Positions 27,924 to 36,233 of a DNA stretch of 64,000 bases are shown here, piece after piece. Numbering within the stretch: position 1 is the first letter of the stretch; each line of letters begins with the position of its first letter. The DNA comes from Xanthomonas hortorum (GTDB lineage Bacteria > Pseudomonadota > Gammaproteobacteria > Xanthomonadales > Xanthomonadaceae): positions 3,173,001-3,237,000 of the forward strand of contig NZ_CP101417.1 of the NCBI RefSeq assembly GCF_024339125.1, written 5' to 3'. Below the pieces are notes generated by a model. The model searched no databases and had not been told where the DNA came from. It was given only the letters and a program-made list of their open reading frames with translations. The position numbers and the translations under genes were made by a program.

Positions 27924-28973
27924 TCACTCGTGGCGTACGCAATAGCCGTAGCGCTGCGGCTCGATATCCACACCGGCCACATCGGCCTGGTTGTTGCGCC
28001 ACAGGTTCGGCTTGAAGTCGCCCGCAGTGCAGTTGGCGGCGCGGTCCACGCCGATGGTGTAGGTGAACGGATTGCTGGCAAAGCGGTTGTTCTCGAACAC
28101 GTTGTCCTGGCTCATGCTGTTGTCCCAGCACAGGATTTCCGGGGTGCGGTAGCGAATCGCGCAGGCCAGAAAGATGCCGGCGACCTTGTTGCCTTCGAAC
28201 TGGTTGTTGCTGAAGCGGTTGCGCCGCGCATCCGACAGATAGATGCCCTGGCTGCCATTGCGCTCGAAGCGGTTGTTGCGGATTTCGCTGTCTTCCAGGT
28301 GCTCGGTGGTCAGGCCTGCCGCCACGTTGTCGTGGATGTAGTTGTTGACCATGGTGACCTTGGCGGTGCGGTTGAACGACACGCCATCCCAGATCGCACC
28401 GGAGACGTCGTTGTTTTCGATGGTGATCTCGCGCGTGTCGTACTCGCTCAACAGGCAGGCGCTGCGGCATTTGTTGACCTGCAGGCCGGCAAGCCGGATG
28501 CCCTGGCCGGAACGCACCACCACTGCGCTATTGCTCAGATACGGGCGCTCGGGCATGAATTCCTTGTCGCCGGTGCTGGCGACGATCTGCATGTCTTCGA
28601 TGCTGACGTTGCGGATCACACCGATCGGCTGCTGATTTTCGTAATCGCCGACCACCAGCGCCGGCTGCTGCACGCCATCGGCCATGCGCAGCACTGTGGT
28701 CGGGCCCTTGCCGCGCAAGGTGAGATTGCCGCGGTGGATCGAGACCAGGCCGTTGAGCGGAAATTCGCCTTTTTCCAGGCACAACACCGCAGGCGTATCG
28801 CTTTGCGGAAGCTTGTCGATGGCTTTTTGCAGATCCTGGCCGGGGCGCACTTTGGCGGTGCACGCGGCGACGGGCGCGTCCGGTGGGCCGGGTTGTGCGG
28901 GTGGCGCAGCCGAGCAGGCAGTGGCAATGAACAATGGCAACAGGGCGGAAACGGAGCGGGCAAGCTGAGGCAT
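27924..28973 (-). CDS. Right-handed beta-helix lipoprotein
   Basis: 349 residues. A signal peptide ends in a lipobox-like ATAC (Cys20), followed by a Pro/Ala linker. The body is a parallel beta-helix with repeated Asn ladders (ITIENNDVSG, VTMVNNYIHDN, SEIRNNRFERNG, FSNNQFEGN, VFENNRF). This fold is shared by pectate lyases, polysaccharide epimerases and copper NosD-like proteins; no catalytic signature was recognised, so the substrate is open. 243 bp separate it from the upstream TonB receptor on the same strand, so co-regulation is possible but not shown. Confidence 0.8.
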   Translation of the reverse strand: MPQLARSVSALLPLFIATACSAAPPAQPGPPDAPVAACTAKVRPGQDLQKAIDKLPQSDTPAVLCLEKGEFPLNGLVSIHRGNLTLRGKGPTTVLRMADGVQQPALVVGDYENQQPIGVIRNVSIEDMQIVASTGDKEFMPERPYLSNSAVVVRSGQGIRLAGLQVNKCRSACLLSEYDTREITIENNDVSGAIWDGVSFNRTAKVTMVNNYIHDNVAAGLTTEHLEDSEIRNNRFERNGSQGIYLSDARRNRFSNNQFEGNKVAGIFLACAIRYRTPEILCWDNSMSQDNVFENNRFASNPFTYTIGVDRAANCTAGDFKPNLWRNNQADVAGVDIEPQRYGYCVRHE

Positions 28974-29216
28974 GCGGATTCCGGTCAGTGGGGGGAGGGG
29001 AGCGATGGTGTGGAGATGAACTCCATATCGCGACGGCCTCTAGTGTGTCCCACCGAACGTTAAGGTCTGGCTGATTCCGGCGTGCGCGATTCTGCGCAGG
29101 TTCATTGCGTCGCTGTAGTCGAGGCCGCAACGGCGTGTGCGTCACGCCGGAGCGGCTGACGAACGTCACAGTTGAGCGCAGCGATCAAGATCTGAGCACG
29201 TGCGCGGTTGCCACGC

Positions 29217-31358
29217 TTAAAAACTGTAAGCCAGCTGCGCATAGATGCGACGCGGTTCGCCCGGAAAATGCCCGGTGCGTTCGGTGAAACCGCTCACCGC
29301 ATAGACCTTGTCGAACAGGTTCTTGACGTTGACCTGCAGCTTCCACGCATCCCACTGCGTCTGCCAACTGATGTCGAAGATCGCATACGGTTTGACGCGC
29401 TGGCCTTCCAGGCTGACCCGCTCGCCCACGTAATCGGCACCAAAGGCGATTGCCGATTTCCAGGCCGGCAGGTCGTAGCGCGTCCACAGGCCGAAGGTGT
29501 TGCGCGGTGCATTGGCAAAACGGTCGCCGGAGGCATTGGTGATGCCGTTGGTGCCTGCATCGAGCACGCGCGCATCGTTGTAGGCGTAGGTCAGATTGAG
29601 CACCCAACGCTCGGTGAGGTCGGCCAACAGATCCACTTCCAGACCTTCGCTGCGCACCAGGCCGAGGGCGGAGAGTTGATTGACGCCATCGACGATGCTG
29701 CCGTTGGCTTGCACGATATTGCTGCGTTCGATGCGGTACAGCGCAGTATTGAGCGTGAGCCCGCCATCGTTGAGCGCGGTTTTCAGACCGACTTCCCATT
29801 GCGTGCTGCGCTCGGGATCGAACGGCCCGCCGACGCTGCTGTCCTGATTTGCCGCATCCTGCGGCAGAAAACCGCTGGCATAACTTGCGTAGGCATTGAC
29901 GCCATCGCGCAGCACGAAGGTGCTGCCCACGCGCCAACTGAGATCGTTGCCGGTGACGCGCGAGCCATCCAGCAGGTTGTCGTCCTTGAAGCCGTCCCAA
30001 CGCAGCCCGGCCATCGCATACCAGCGCGGCGTCAGTGTGAGTTCGTCCTGCAGATACGCACCGTAGCGCTGGCTGCGGGTGCTGGTGGCGCGCCAGGGCA
30101 GGCTGTCCAGACCATAGTCGTAGAAGCCGCTGCGCCCGTACACCGGGTTGAGCAGATCGATGCCCGGCACCGGGCCGCGCGTGCGGCCGGTGTCGGCGGT
30201 ATTTGCGGTTTGCGCGCGGAAATCCGCATCCAGCCGGTAGTAATCCGCGCCCATCAGCAGCTTGTGTTCGATCGCGCCGATGCTGGTGCGGAAGATCGCG
30301 TTGACGTTGCTGGAGATCGCATCGTTATCGCGGAACTGATTGCGCAACTGGCGCGTCATCCATTCGGCGGTGCCGTCGCCATCGCGGTCGATCAGGCCCA
30401 TCGGCTCGTGATAGATCTGATGCTCGTCGTTCTTGAACCAGCGCAGCGCCATGTCCACGTCCCACGCATCCGATGGCGCAAAGCGGTACTGCGCAAACGC
30501 CACCTTGGCGCGCATGTCGAGGAAATCGGTGGGCTCGTTGTGATTCCAGCGACGATCGGTGAGGAAGTTGCCGTCGTCGTCCACCGGCACGCCACGCAGG
30601 CGATTGCCGCCCAGGTTCTGGGTGATGTCGGTGTACTGCAGCGTGAGCTCGCCGGTCTGTCCGATGTCGAACGCCACCGACGCATCGCCGATCTGGCTCT
30701 GGCTATCGGTATTCCAGCGAAAGCCATCCTCGCCATCGGCATAGGCACCGATGCGGTAGCGGATGCGCCCATCGTCGCGTGCCGGGCCGGTGGCTTCGAA
30801 CGAGGCCGCACCGAAGGATTGATTGCCTACCTGCAGCTCGACCCGACGCGCGGCCTGATGGCCAGGTTTGCGGGTGACGTAGTTGATGACGCCGCCAGGC
30901 TCGCCACCGCCGTACAGCGCGCCGGCCGGGCCCTTGAGCACTTCCACGCGTTCGATATTGAACAGCTGCGGCACCGAGAAGCCCGCATACGGGTCGCCGC
31001 GCAATCCGTCGTACAACACGTTTTCCTGGCGGAATCCGCGCAGGGTGACACCGGCATAGCTGAAGAAACTGATGCCGCTGATGCTGCGATACAGATCGGT
31101 GATCTGCCGCGCCGCCTGGTCGTCGATCAGCTCGCGCGGCAGCACCTGCACCGACTGCGGCACCAGCGCCAGCGGCGTATCGGTGCGTGTGGCCACTGCG
31201 GCGTCTTCGGACTTGTAGAGCGTTTGCGCACGGCCGATGACATCGACGCCATCCAGGTCGGTGACGGTTGCTGAGGTGCTGGTGTGCTGAGCGAAAGCGG
31301 ATGGCGAGTGTAGGGCGAGCGCAGCGGTAAGCGCGGTGACAAGGAGCGTGGGGCGCAT
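29217..31358 (-). CDS. TonB-dependent siderophore receptor
   Basis: 713 residues. The signal peptide ends SAFAQ. The plug domain has LALVPQSVQVLPRELI, the siderophore-receptor motif NVLYDGLRGDPY, and RVEVLKGPAGALYGGGEPGGVINYVTRKP. A 22-strand barrel follows, ending with the outer-membrane signature IYAQLAYSF. The plug matches the FhuA/FpvA-like siderophore class rather than sugar or vitamin receptors. A Fur-box-like sequence lies just before the start codon, supporting iron control. The ligand cannot be named from sequence. Confidence 0.92.
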   Translation of the reverse strand: MRPTLLVTALTAALALHSPSAFAQHTSTSATVTDLDGVDVIGRAQTLYKSEDAAVATRTDTPLALVPQSVQVLPRELIDDQAARQITDLYRSISGISFFSYAGVTLRGFRQENVLYDGLRGDPYAGFSVPQLFNIERVEVLKGPAGALYGGGEPGGVINYVTRKPGHQAARRVELQVGNQSFGAASFEATGPARDDGRIRYRIGAYADGEDGFRWNTDSQSQIGDASVAFDIGQTGELTLQYTDITQNLGGNRLRGVPVDDDGNFLTDRRWNHNEPTDFLDMRAKVAFAQYRFAPSDAWDVDMALRWFKNDEHQIYHEPMGLIDRDGDGTAEWMTRQLRNQFRDNDAISSNVNAIFRTSIGAIEHKLLMGADYYRLDADFRAQTANTADTGRTRGPVPGIDLLNPVYGRSGFYDYGLDSLPWRATSTRSQRYGAYLQDELTLTPRWYAMAGLRWDGFKDDNLLDGSRVTGNDLSWRVGSTFVLRDGVNAYASYASGFLPQDAANQDSSVGGPFDPERSTQWEVGLKTALNDGGLTLNTALYRIERSNIVQANGSIVDGVNQLSALGLVRSEGLEVDLLADLTERWVLNLTYAYNDARVLDAGTNGITNASGDRFANAPRNTFGLWTRYDLPAWKSAIAFGADYVGERVSLEGQRVKPYAIFDISWQTQWDAWKLQVNVKNLFDKVYAVSGFTERTGHFPGEPRRIYAQLAYSF

Positions 31359-31366
31359 TGGTCACT

Positions 31367-31385
31367 AATGGGAATGGTTATCAAA
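31367..31385 (-). promoter_or_regulatory. Fur-box-like operator of the TonB receptor
   Basis: On the minus strand TTTGATAACCATTCCCATT contains a 7-1-7 element (TGATAAC, C, ATTCCCA) matching the Fur consensus halves TGATAAT and ATTATCA at 11 of 14 positions. It ends about 8 bp before the start codon, so bound Fur would block the promoter or ribosome site directly. Confidence 0.65.
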
Positions 31386-31550
31386 TGCATCTTAGCATGA
31401 TGTGCTCGCTTCGCTGCGTGGACCGCTAGGGCCGGGTGTAGGTTTTGAGCCGGGCGTAGGTTTGAGAGGTGCAGGGTGGAGATTTGCAGACGTGCAGATT
31501 TGTAGAACGCAGAACTTCAGACATGTGGACACGCAGACGCACAGCGCATC

Positions 31551-31723
31551 CCTTCTCCCGCCGGGAGAAGGTGCCCGAAGGGCGGATGAGGGTACGGGCG
31601 CAGCCTCGTGCTCGCCCACGCCATAGCGCTGTTGGACTCGAATGGATAGAGGCGCGCCGCGTGCAATCCAGCATTGCTTGATGCCCGTACCCTCACCCCA
31701 ACCCCTCTCCCGCAGGAGAGGGG
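31551..31723. repeat. Pair of inverted palindromic intergenic repeats
   Basis: Two hairpin elements face each other: cccttctcccgccgggagaagg type at 31551-31571 and cccctctcc/ggagagggg at 31702-31723. A 13-bp inverted repeat sits inside them (tgagggtacgggc 31587-31599, its complement 31683-31695). They resemble the abundant 'cccctctcc' intergenic repeats of Xanthomonas. The remaining parts of 31391-31813 contain no convincing gene. Confidence 0.7.
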
Positions 31724-31813
31724 CTAATGCAGCTCACCCAAGCGTTTTGCTTTCGTCGAAACCCGTATCCACTGTCGAAACCTGTGTCGACAGACGAGAC
31801 AACACGACCACGC

Positions 31814-34222
31814 CTAATTCGGCTGCAATCGCAGCGTGTAACGCGTAGCCGTCGGCAAAAACGGGGTCGGCCGGCCATGCACCCAATCGTCATGCCCCGC
31901 GCCCCAGAACGGCGACAACGGATGTCCGCTCTGGCCGCCCGGCATATGCACGATGCCGTCGCGTTCGTGGCCTGGCGAGACCACCATGCGTTCGGAGGCG
32001 CCGAAGGCCGGGCCTTGCACGCGCGGCATGTCGCGATCGCCGGGCAGTTGATCCGGCGGCATGCACAGCCAGCGCTTGGCGAGGGCAGGCAAGGCGCGCG
32101 CGATCGGGTGGCAGATCGCGGCGGTATTGCGCTCGCCCCAGGTGCGCTCGCTCAAGGGGCCGTCCTGCGCAGCTAAATCCGTCTGCGCACTGCGTGCAGC
32201 ATCGGCAAGCAACTGATCCCAACTGGTGTACGTGGGCGGCAACAAATGTGCAGGGCGCTGCTGCAGCAACGGCCAGACGATGCCTTCCAACTGCGCGCGA
32301 CGCGGCGGCAGGAAGTCATCGCCAAGCGCAGCGTTTGCCGGTGCCAGCAGTCCGGCTTCCACCGCATCGATGGTCATGCTGCGAAAACCGCGCACGATGC
32401 GATAGCTCACCGAGCCGGTGGACGCATGCCCGTGCCACTGCCGTGTGGCGACTTCGATTTGTTGCAGCGCCGGGTCCTTGCTGTGTTCGACCACGCTGCG
32501 CAACAACTGCCACCACCGCGTGAGCAGCACGGCGCGATCGTCGAGCTGGATGGCAAGCAGATCCAGTTCGTTGAAACGCTGTTTTGCGAACAAGTCGTCG
32601 CGAATCTGCTGCGCGCGCGCGCCCAGGTCGTAGCCGGCATTGCCGAGTGTCGCCAGCTGTTGCGCATCGACGATGCGGCTGTTTGCAGTCCAGAGCCGGT
32701 GCGCGGGTGGGTCGATCAAGGCGGGTGCATTGTCGCTGCGCACAGGCCAGGGCACGCAGCCGGTCGGCGCAGTTTCGGAGGCGACCGCTCCGGCAGTCGA
32801 AGGCACTGCCTCGTTCGACTCCTGCGCCGAGGTTGCAAGTTCGGCAGTACCGCTCGGGCTGCACCCCGCATTGCGTGCCGGGCGTGCGCCGATCAGCCGC
32901 CAGGCGATGCGGCCGCTGCGATCGGCCAGTACGAGATTTTGCGCGGGAATGCCCGAGCGATCCGCCACCGCAAAAGCCGCCTGCAGATCCGCCGCGCTGC
33001 TCATCTGCGCGAAATCCAGGCGGATTGCGCCGGGAAGCTGCGCGGCCCAGCGCAGTGCGAGCAAACTGCCGTCGGCATTCTCGTGCAGGATCGGGCCCCA
33101 GACCGCCTCGCGAACGGGAAAACTTACCGGTGCAGCGCCTGCCACACGAATCGTTTCGACATGCGTGGTGAGCGCTTGCGGATGCCCGGGCGTGGCTGGC
33201 GCAATCCGCGCGAAATCCGCCGTATCGATATAGCTGTTGGTGAACGCCCAGGCCACGTGCCCATTGCTGCCGACCACCACCGCCGGCAGGCCGGGCAGGG
33301 TGAAGCCGGTGACATCCACCTTGCCCTCGGGCGCGCTGATATCCGGATACCGCAAGCGCGCGCGGAACCAGATGTTGGGCGCACGCAGGCCCAGGTGCAT
33401 GTCGTCGGCGACGATGGCGCGACCATCGCGGGTGAGGCTGCCGTCCACGGCGAAGTTGTTGCTGCCCGGGGTCGGTTGTTCGGCGCGTGGTGCGGCGGCT
33501 GGATGCGGCAAACGCCGCAGATCCAGCGTCGCCGCATCCGGAAGCGCCGCATCGCCCAGTGCCGGCCCGAACAGCGGTGCATCCCAGCTGGAGCCCTGAT
33601 GATCGAGCAGCGCCGCCAGTGCGGGCGGCACCACCGCGCGGATGCGTGCGATGGCCAGTTCGGTCTGGTTGTCGTTGTCCTGCAGGTCGGCGTACATCGC
33701 CATGCCGGTGAGGATGGAATCGTCCAGCGTCCATGCGCGCGGCGTCTGCCGCAGCAGCAGGTACGGCCATGGACGCACGCGCAAGGCCGCCAGCCCGGCA
33801 TTCACGCCGTCGGTATAGGCCTGCAATGCTGCGCGCTGGCTGCCTGCAGCAATGTCCAGGCTGGCATGCACGCGGGCGCGCAACCGATGCACGCGATTGC
33901 GCTTGTCCAGGTCCAGCGCCGCGGCGCCAAACAGCTCGGAGAGTTCACCGGCCGGCGCGCGGCGCATCAGATCCATCTCGAAATAGCGCTCCTGCGCGTG
34001 CACATAGCCGAGCGCACGCATGGCATCGACCTGGCTGGCCGCATCGATGGTGACCACGCCCAATCGGTCGCGCTGCACGCTGACCGGTGCCGCCAGGCCG
34101 TGCAGTGCGCTATTGCCGTCCAGCTGCGGCAGGCTGCCACGCATCAACAGATACACGGCCAACACGGCCGCCACGACCAACACCAAGATTGCCAGCAGCA
34201 GCCGGCCCAGCCATTTGCGCAT
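31814..34222 (-). CDS. Penicillin-acylase-family N-terminal nucleophile hydrolase
   Basis: 802 residues. One N-terminal hydrophobic segment (residues ~5-27) is a signal anchor or uncleaved signal peptide. The alpha-chain part runs to PTPG, and the beta chain should start at Ser254 of SNNFAVDG, the autocatalytic Ntn nucleophile. Other family landmarks are [34 protein letters not shown] and WQQL-like helices with [24 protein letters not shown] near the end. Relatives hydrolyse penicillins, cephalosporins or acyl-homoserine lactones; which applies cannot be told. It shares a 145-bp divergent control region with the bacterioferritin-like gene. Confidence 0.9.
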   Translation of the reverse strand: MRKWLGRLLLAILVLVVAAVLAVYLLMRGSLPQLDGNSALHGLAAPVSVQRDRLGVVTIDAASQVDAMRALGYVHAQERYFEMDLMRRAPAGELSELFGAAALDLDKRNRVHRLRARVHASLDIAAGSQRAALQAYTDGVNAGLAALRVRPWPYLLLRQTPRAWTLDDSILTGMAMYADLQDNDNQTELAIARIRAVVPPALAALLDHQGSSWDAPLFGPALGDAALPDAATLDLRRLPHPAAAPRAEQPTPGSNNFAVDGSLTRDGRAIVADDMHLGLRAPNIWFRARLRYPDISAPEGKVDVTGFTLPGLPAVVVGSNGHVAWAFTNSYIDTADFARIAPATPGHPQALTTHVETIRVAGAAPVSFPVREAVWGPILHENADGSLLALRWAAQLPGAIRLDFAQMSSAADLQAAFAVADRSGIPAQNLVLADRSGRIAWRLIGARPARNAGCSPSGTAELATSAQESNEAVPSTAGAVASETAPTGCVPWPVRSDNAPALIDPPAHRLWTANSRIVDAQQLATLGNAGYDLGARAQQIRDDLFAKQRFNELDLLAIQLDDRAVLLTRWWQLLRSVVEHSKDPALQQIEVATRQWHGHASTGSVSYRIVRGFRSMTIDAVEAGLLAPANAALGDDFLPPRRAQLEGIVWPLLQQRPAHLLPPTYTSWDQLLADAARSAQTDLAAQDGPLSERTWGERNTAAICHPIARALPALAKRWLCMPPDQLPGDRDMPRVQGPAFGASERMVVSPGHERDGIVHMPGGQSGHPLSPFWGAGHDDWVHGRPTPFLPTATRYTLRLQPN

Positions 34223-34367
34223 TGTCGATTCCTTGAGCTCGGTCAAAGTGTGGCGCGCCGTCATGACGGTGGCGGGTCTGGTGGCAACGCAACTGAAAGT
34301 GATTCCGATTAGATCATTGCCCGGCGGCTTAGGGCACCATGCGCGCATTGCGTCGCTGGAGCACACC

Positions 34368-34853
34368 ATGAAAGGCCATCCCGAAGTCGTCGATTACCTC
34401 AAGCAGCTGCTGCGCGGCGAGCTGGCGGCACGCGACCAGTATTTCCTGCATTCGCGCCGTTACGAAGATCAGGGCCTGATGGCGCTGTACGAGCGCATCA
34501 ATCACGAGATGCAGGAAGAGACCGAGCACGCCGACGCGCTGCTGCGGCGCATCCTGTTCCTGGAAGGCGACCCGGACATGCGGCCGTCGGAGTTTGCGCC
34601 CGGCAAGACCGTGGTGGAGATGCTCGAGCGCGATCTGGTGGTGGAATACGAAGTGCGCGCTGCGCTCGCCGCCGGCATGAAGCTGTGCGAAGAGCACGGC
34701 GATTACGTCAGCCGCGACATGCTGCTCAAGCAGCTGCAGGACACCGAAGAAGATCACGCCTGGTGGCTGGAGCAGCAGCTCGGCCTGATCAAGCGCATTG
34801 GCCTGGAGTTGTACCAGACCTCGAAGATCGACAAGGGTCACGTGGCCGGCTGA
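34368..34853 (+). CDS. Bacterioferritin-like iron storage protein, heme-ligand Met replaced
   Basis: 161 residues from [15 protein letters not shown], aligning with Bfr over its whole length. Ferroxidase residues Glu18, Glu51, His54 and Glu94 are present, and a TEEDH block matches the C-terminal Glu/His pair. The residue aligned with Met52, which ligates the inter-subunit heme in E. coli Bfr, is Thr (EETEHAD). This subunit may therefore not bind heme, or may form mixed shells with another Bfr encoded elsewhere. 34854-35133 downstream shows no gene. Confidence 0.88.
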   Translation: MKGHPEVVDYLKQLLRGELAARDQYFLHSRRYEDQGLMALYERINHEMQEETEHADALLRRILFLEGDPDMRPSEFAPGKTVVEMLERDLVVEYEVRAALAAGMKLCEEHGDYVSRDMLLKQLQDTEEDHAWWLEQQLGLIKRIGLELYQTSKIDKGHVAG

Positions 34854-35133
34854 GTCGGGCGACTGGGCGCTGCGCAGCCGAAGAGCTGGCGCAGCACAGC
34901 TTCGCAGTCGGCAGGTGCCGCGCTGTGCATCGCGATTGCTGCGCTGCCTGCGTCATCTACCGACCGTCTGCTGCGGTGTGTTGCTTGGCGCATTGCGCGC
35001 GTTGCAGAACCACCGCGTGGCGCAAGGTCACGCGGTCTCGATTGGCTTGCGACTCGCGCATTGTGCGAAGCATGCAGTGGCCGACTGATGCGAAGACGGC
35101 TTTGGGGCGCGACAGCGCGTTCGAACGCAATCG

Positions 35134-35790
35134 TCAGTTACGTTGCAGGCGATACACCCCGGTCGACAGCGCAGTAACGCCATCGGCACGGAAGCGTGGC
35201 TCCTGATCCAGGATGTCGCGGTGTTCCAACGCCTGCACCTGCCACTGCGCGTCGAACAATGCGTGCACCTCGGCAGTATCCACCGAGAAGGGTGGGCCGG
35301 CTTTTTCGGCTTGCGGATAGTCCAACGTGATCAGCAGACCGCAGCAGCCTGCGGGCAGGCGCGCATAGACGGTCTCCAGATGGCGCCGACGTAGCGCCGC
35401 AGGCAGGGCGATCAATGCAGCGCGGTCATAGACAGCGCTGCAATCGGCCAGCACGCTTGCGTCCAGTGCAAAGGCATCGCCGCAGATGATTTCGATCGGG
35501 CCGGCAATAAAGTGCTCGCCGGCGCTGCTGGTGTGTCGCTGCGGTTGCAGGCCTGCGTCATCGAAAAACTGCGTGACGGCCAACGGCGATACTTCCACAC
35601 CCAGCACGCGATGGCCTTGCGCGGCCAACCAATGCATATCCAGTGTCTTGCCGCACAACGGCACCAGCACGCGGGCAGCCTTCGGCGACTGCAACGCCGG
35701 CCAATGCTTTTGCAGCAGCGGCATCACCTCGTCCTGATGGAAGCCGGTCTGACCGTCCTGCCACCGCTGCAGCCAGAAATCTGTGTCCAT
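35134..35790 (-). CDS. tpm: Thiopurine S-methyltransferase
   Basis: 218 residues, SAM-dependent methyltransferase of the bacterial TPMT group, which methylates thiopurines and, in several bacteria, selenium or tellurium compounds. Typical features are FWLQRWQDGQTGFHQ at the N-terminus, the SAM-binding LVPLCGKTLDM and VLGVEVSPLAV, and VYDRAALIALP. The start at 35790 sits beside three octamer repeats (35795-35818) where a ribosome site would be expected; no Shine-Dalgarno sequence is visible. Confidence 0.93.
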   Translation of the reverse strand: MDTDFWLQRWQDGQTGFHQDEVMPLLQKHWPALQSPKAARVLVPLCGKTLDMHWLAAQGHRVLGVEVSPLAVTQFFDDAGLQPQRHTSSAGEHFIAGPIEIICGDAFALDASVLADCSAVYDRAALIALPAALRRRHLETVYARLPAGCCGLLITLDYPQAEKAGPPFSVDTAEVHALFDAQWQVQALEHRDILDQEPRFRADGVTALSTGVYRLQRN

Positions 35791-35794
35791 GATG

Positions 35795-35818
35795 TTGTCT
35801 TGTTGTCTTGTTGTCTTG
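35795..35818. repeat. tpm: Three tandem TTGTCTTG octamers in the tpm leader
   Basis: Perfect 3 x 8 bp direct repeat starting 4 bp upstream of the tpm start codon (reads CAAGACAA on the coding strand). It takes the place of the ribosome-binding site. Copy-number change by slippage could alter expression. Confidence 0.8.
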
Positions 35819-35864
35819 CGTTGACCAGTGATGTGATGGCGAAAATAGGAGTGATATTGCCGCT

Positions 35865-36171
35865 CGAAAGGAGCTGATCAGACCGCAACTCATCGCACAG
35901 CTGCCTGGCAGACACCGCGCGCAACCACGCACACCGACCATCTTGATTGGTCCTTGCCCGCCCACCATCGCGGGACCTTACGCGGCATGGATGCCGCGTA
36001 AGAGCCTACATGGATGTACTTGCGGCGTGTCCCGCGATGGTGGGCCGGCAAGGACCCTGCAGCCAAGCCGCAGATCATCCGCTCTACAACCGACGCATCC
36101 GCACCGTTCGATGACCTCTCAAGACGACGCAGAGCTTGAACTTCAGCGTCGTTTGGATGTTCCAAGCCGAA
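35865..36171 (-). repeat. 307-bp intergenic repeat, copy 2 (intact)
   Basis: Read on the minus strand, this is colinear with copy 1 on both sides of the IS110 insertion. Its 108-bp core (35949-36056) has outer arms of ~28 bp (ggtccttgcccgcccacc type) around an inner perfect 12-bp hairpin (cttacgcggcat, 35977-35988 and 35991-36002). It preserves the uninterrupted IS110 target agCCTaca at 36003-36010. 36172-36233 shows nothing further. Confidence 0.85.
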
Positions 36172-36233
36172 CTAATCGAGGGCGCGACGACAGCATCGAA
36201 CGCGCCGCCGCGCGCCGCTTAGGTGAACAAGCG

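Noticed and set aside
29064..29163. Terminator between the TonB receptor and the beta-helix gene
   Set aside because: Only an 8-bp ccggcgtg/cacgccgg pairing with a long loop and no T-run, too weak to call.
34299..34318. Possible Fur box upstream of the bacterioferritin-like gene
   Set aside because: gattccgattagatcatt matches the consensus only loosely, and the halves are not symmetrical.
35890..36165. 91-codon frame across repeat copy 2 as a real protein
   Set aside because: It runs through the palindromic core and is open only in part in copy 1; weak peptide similarity is noted as a finding but is not enough for a gene call.
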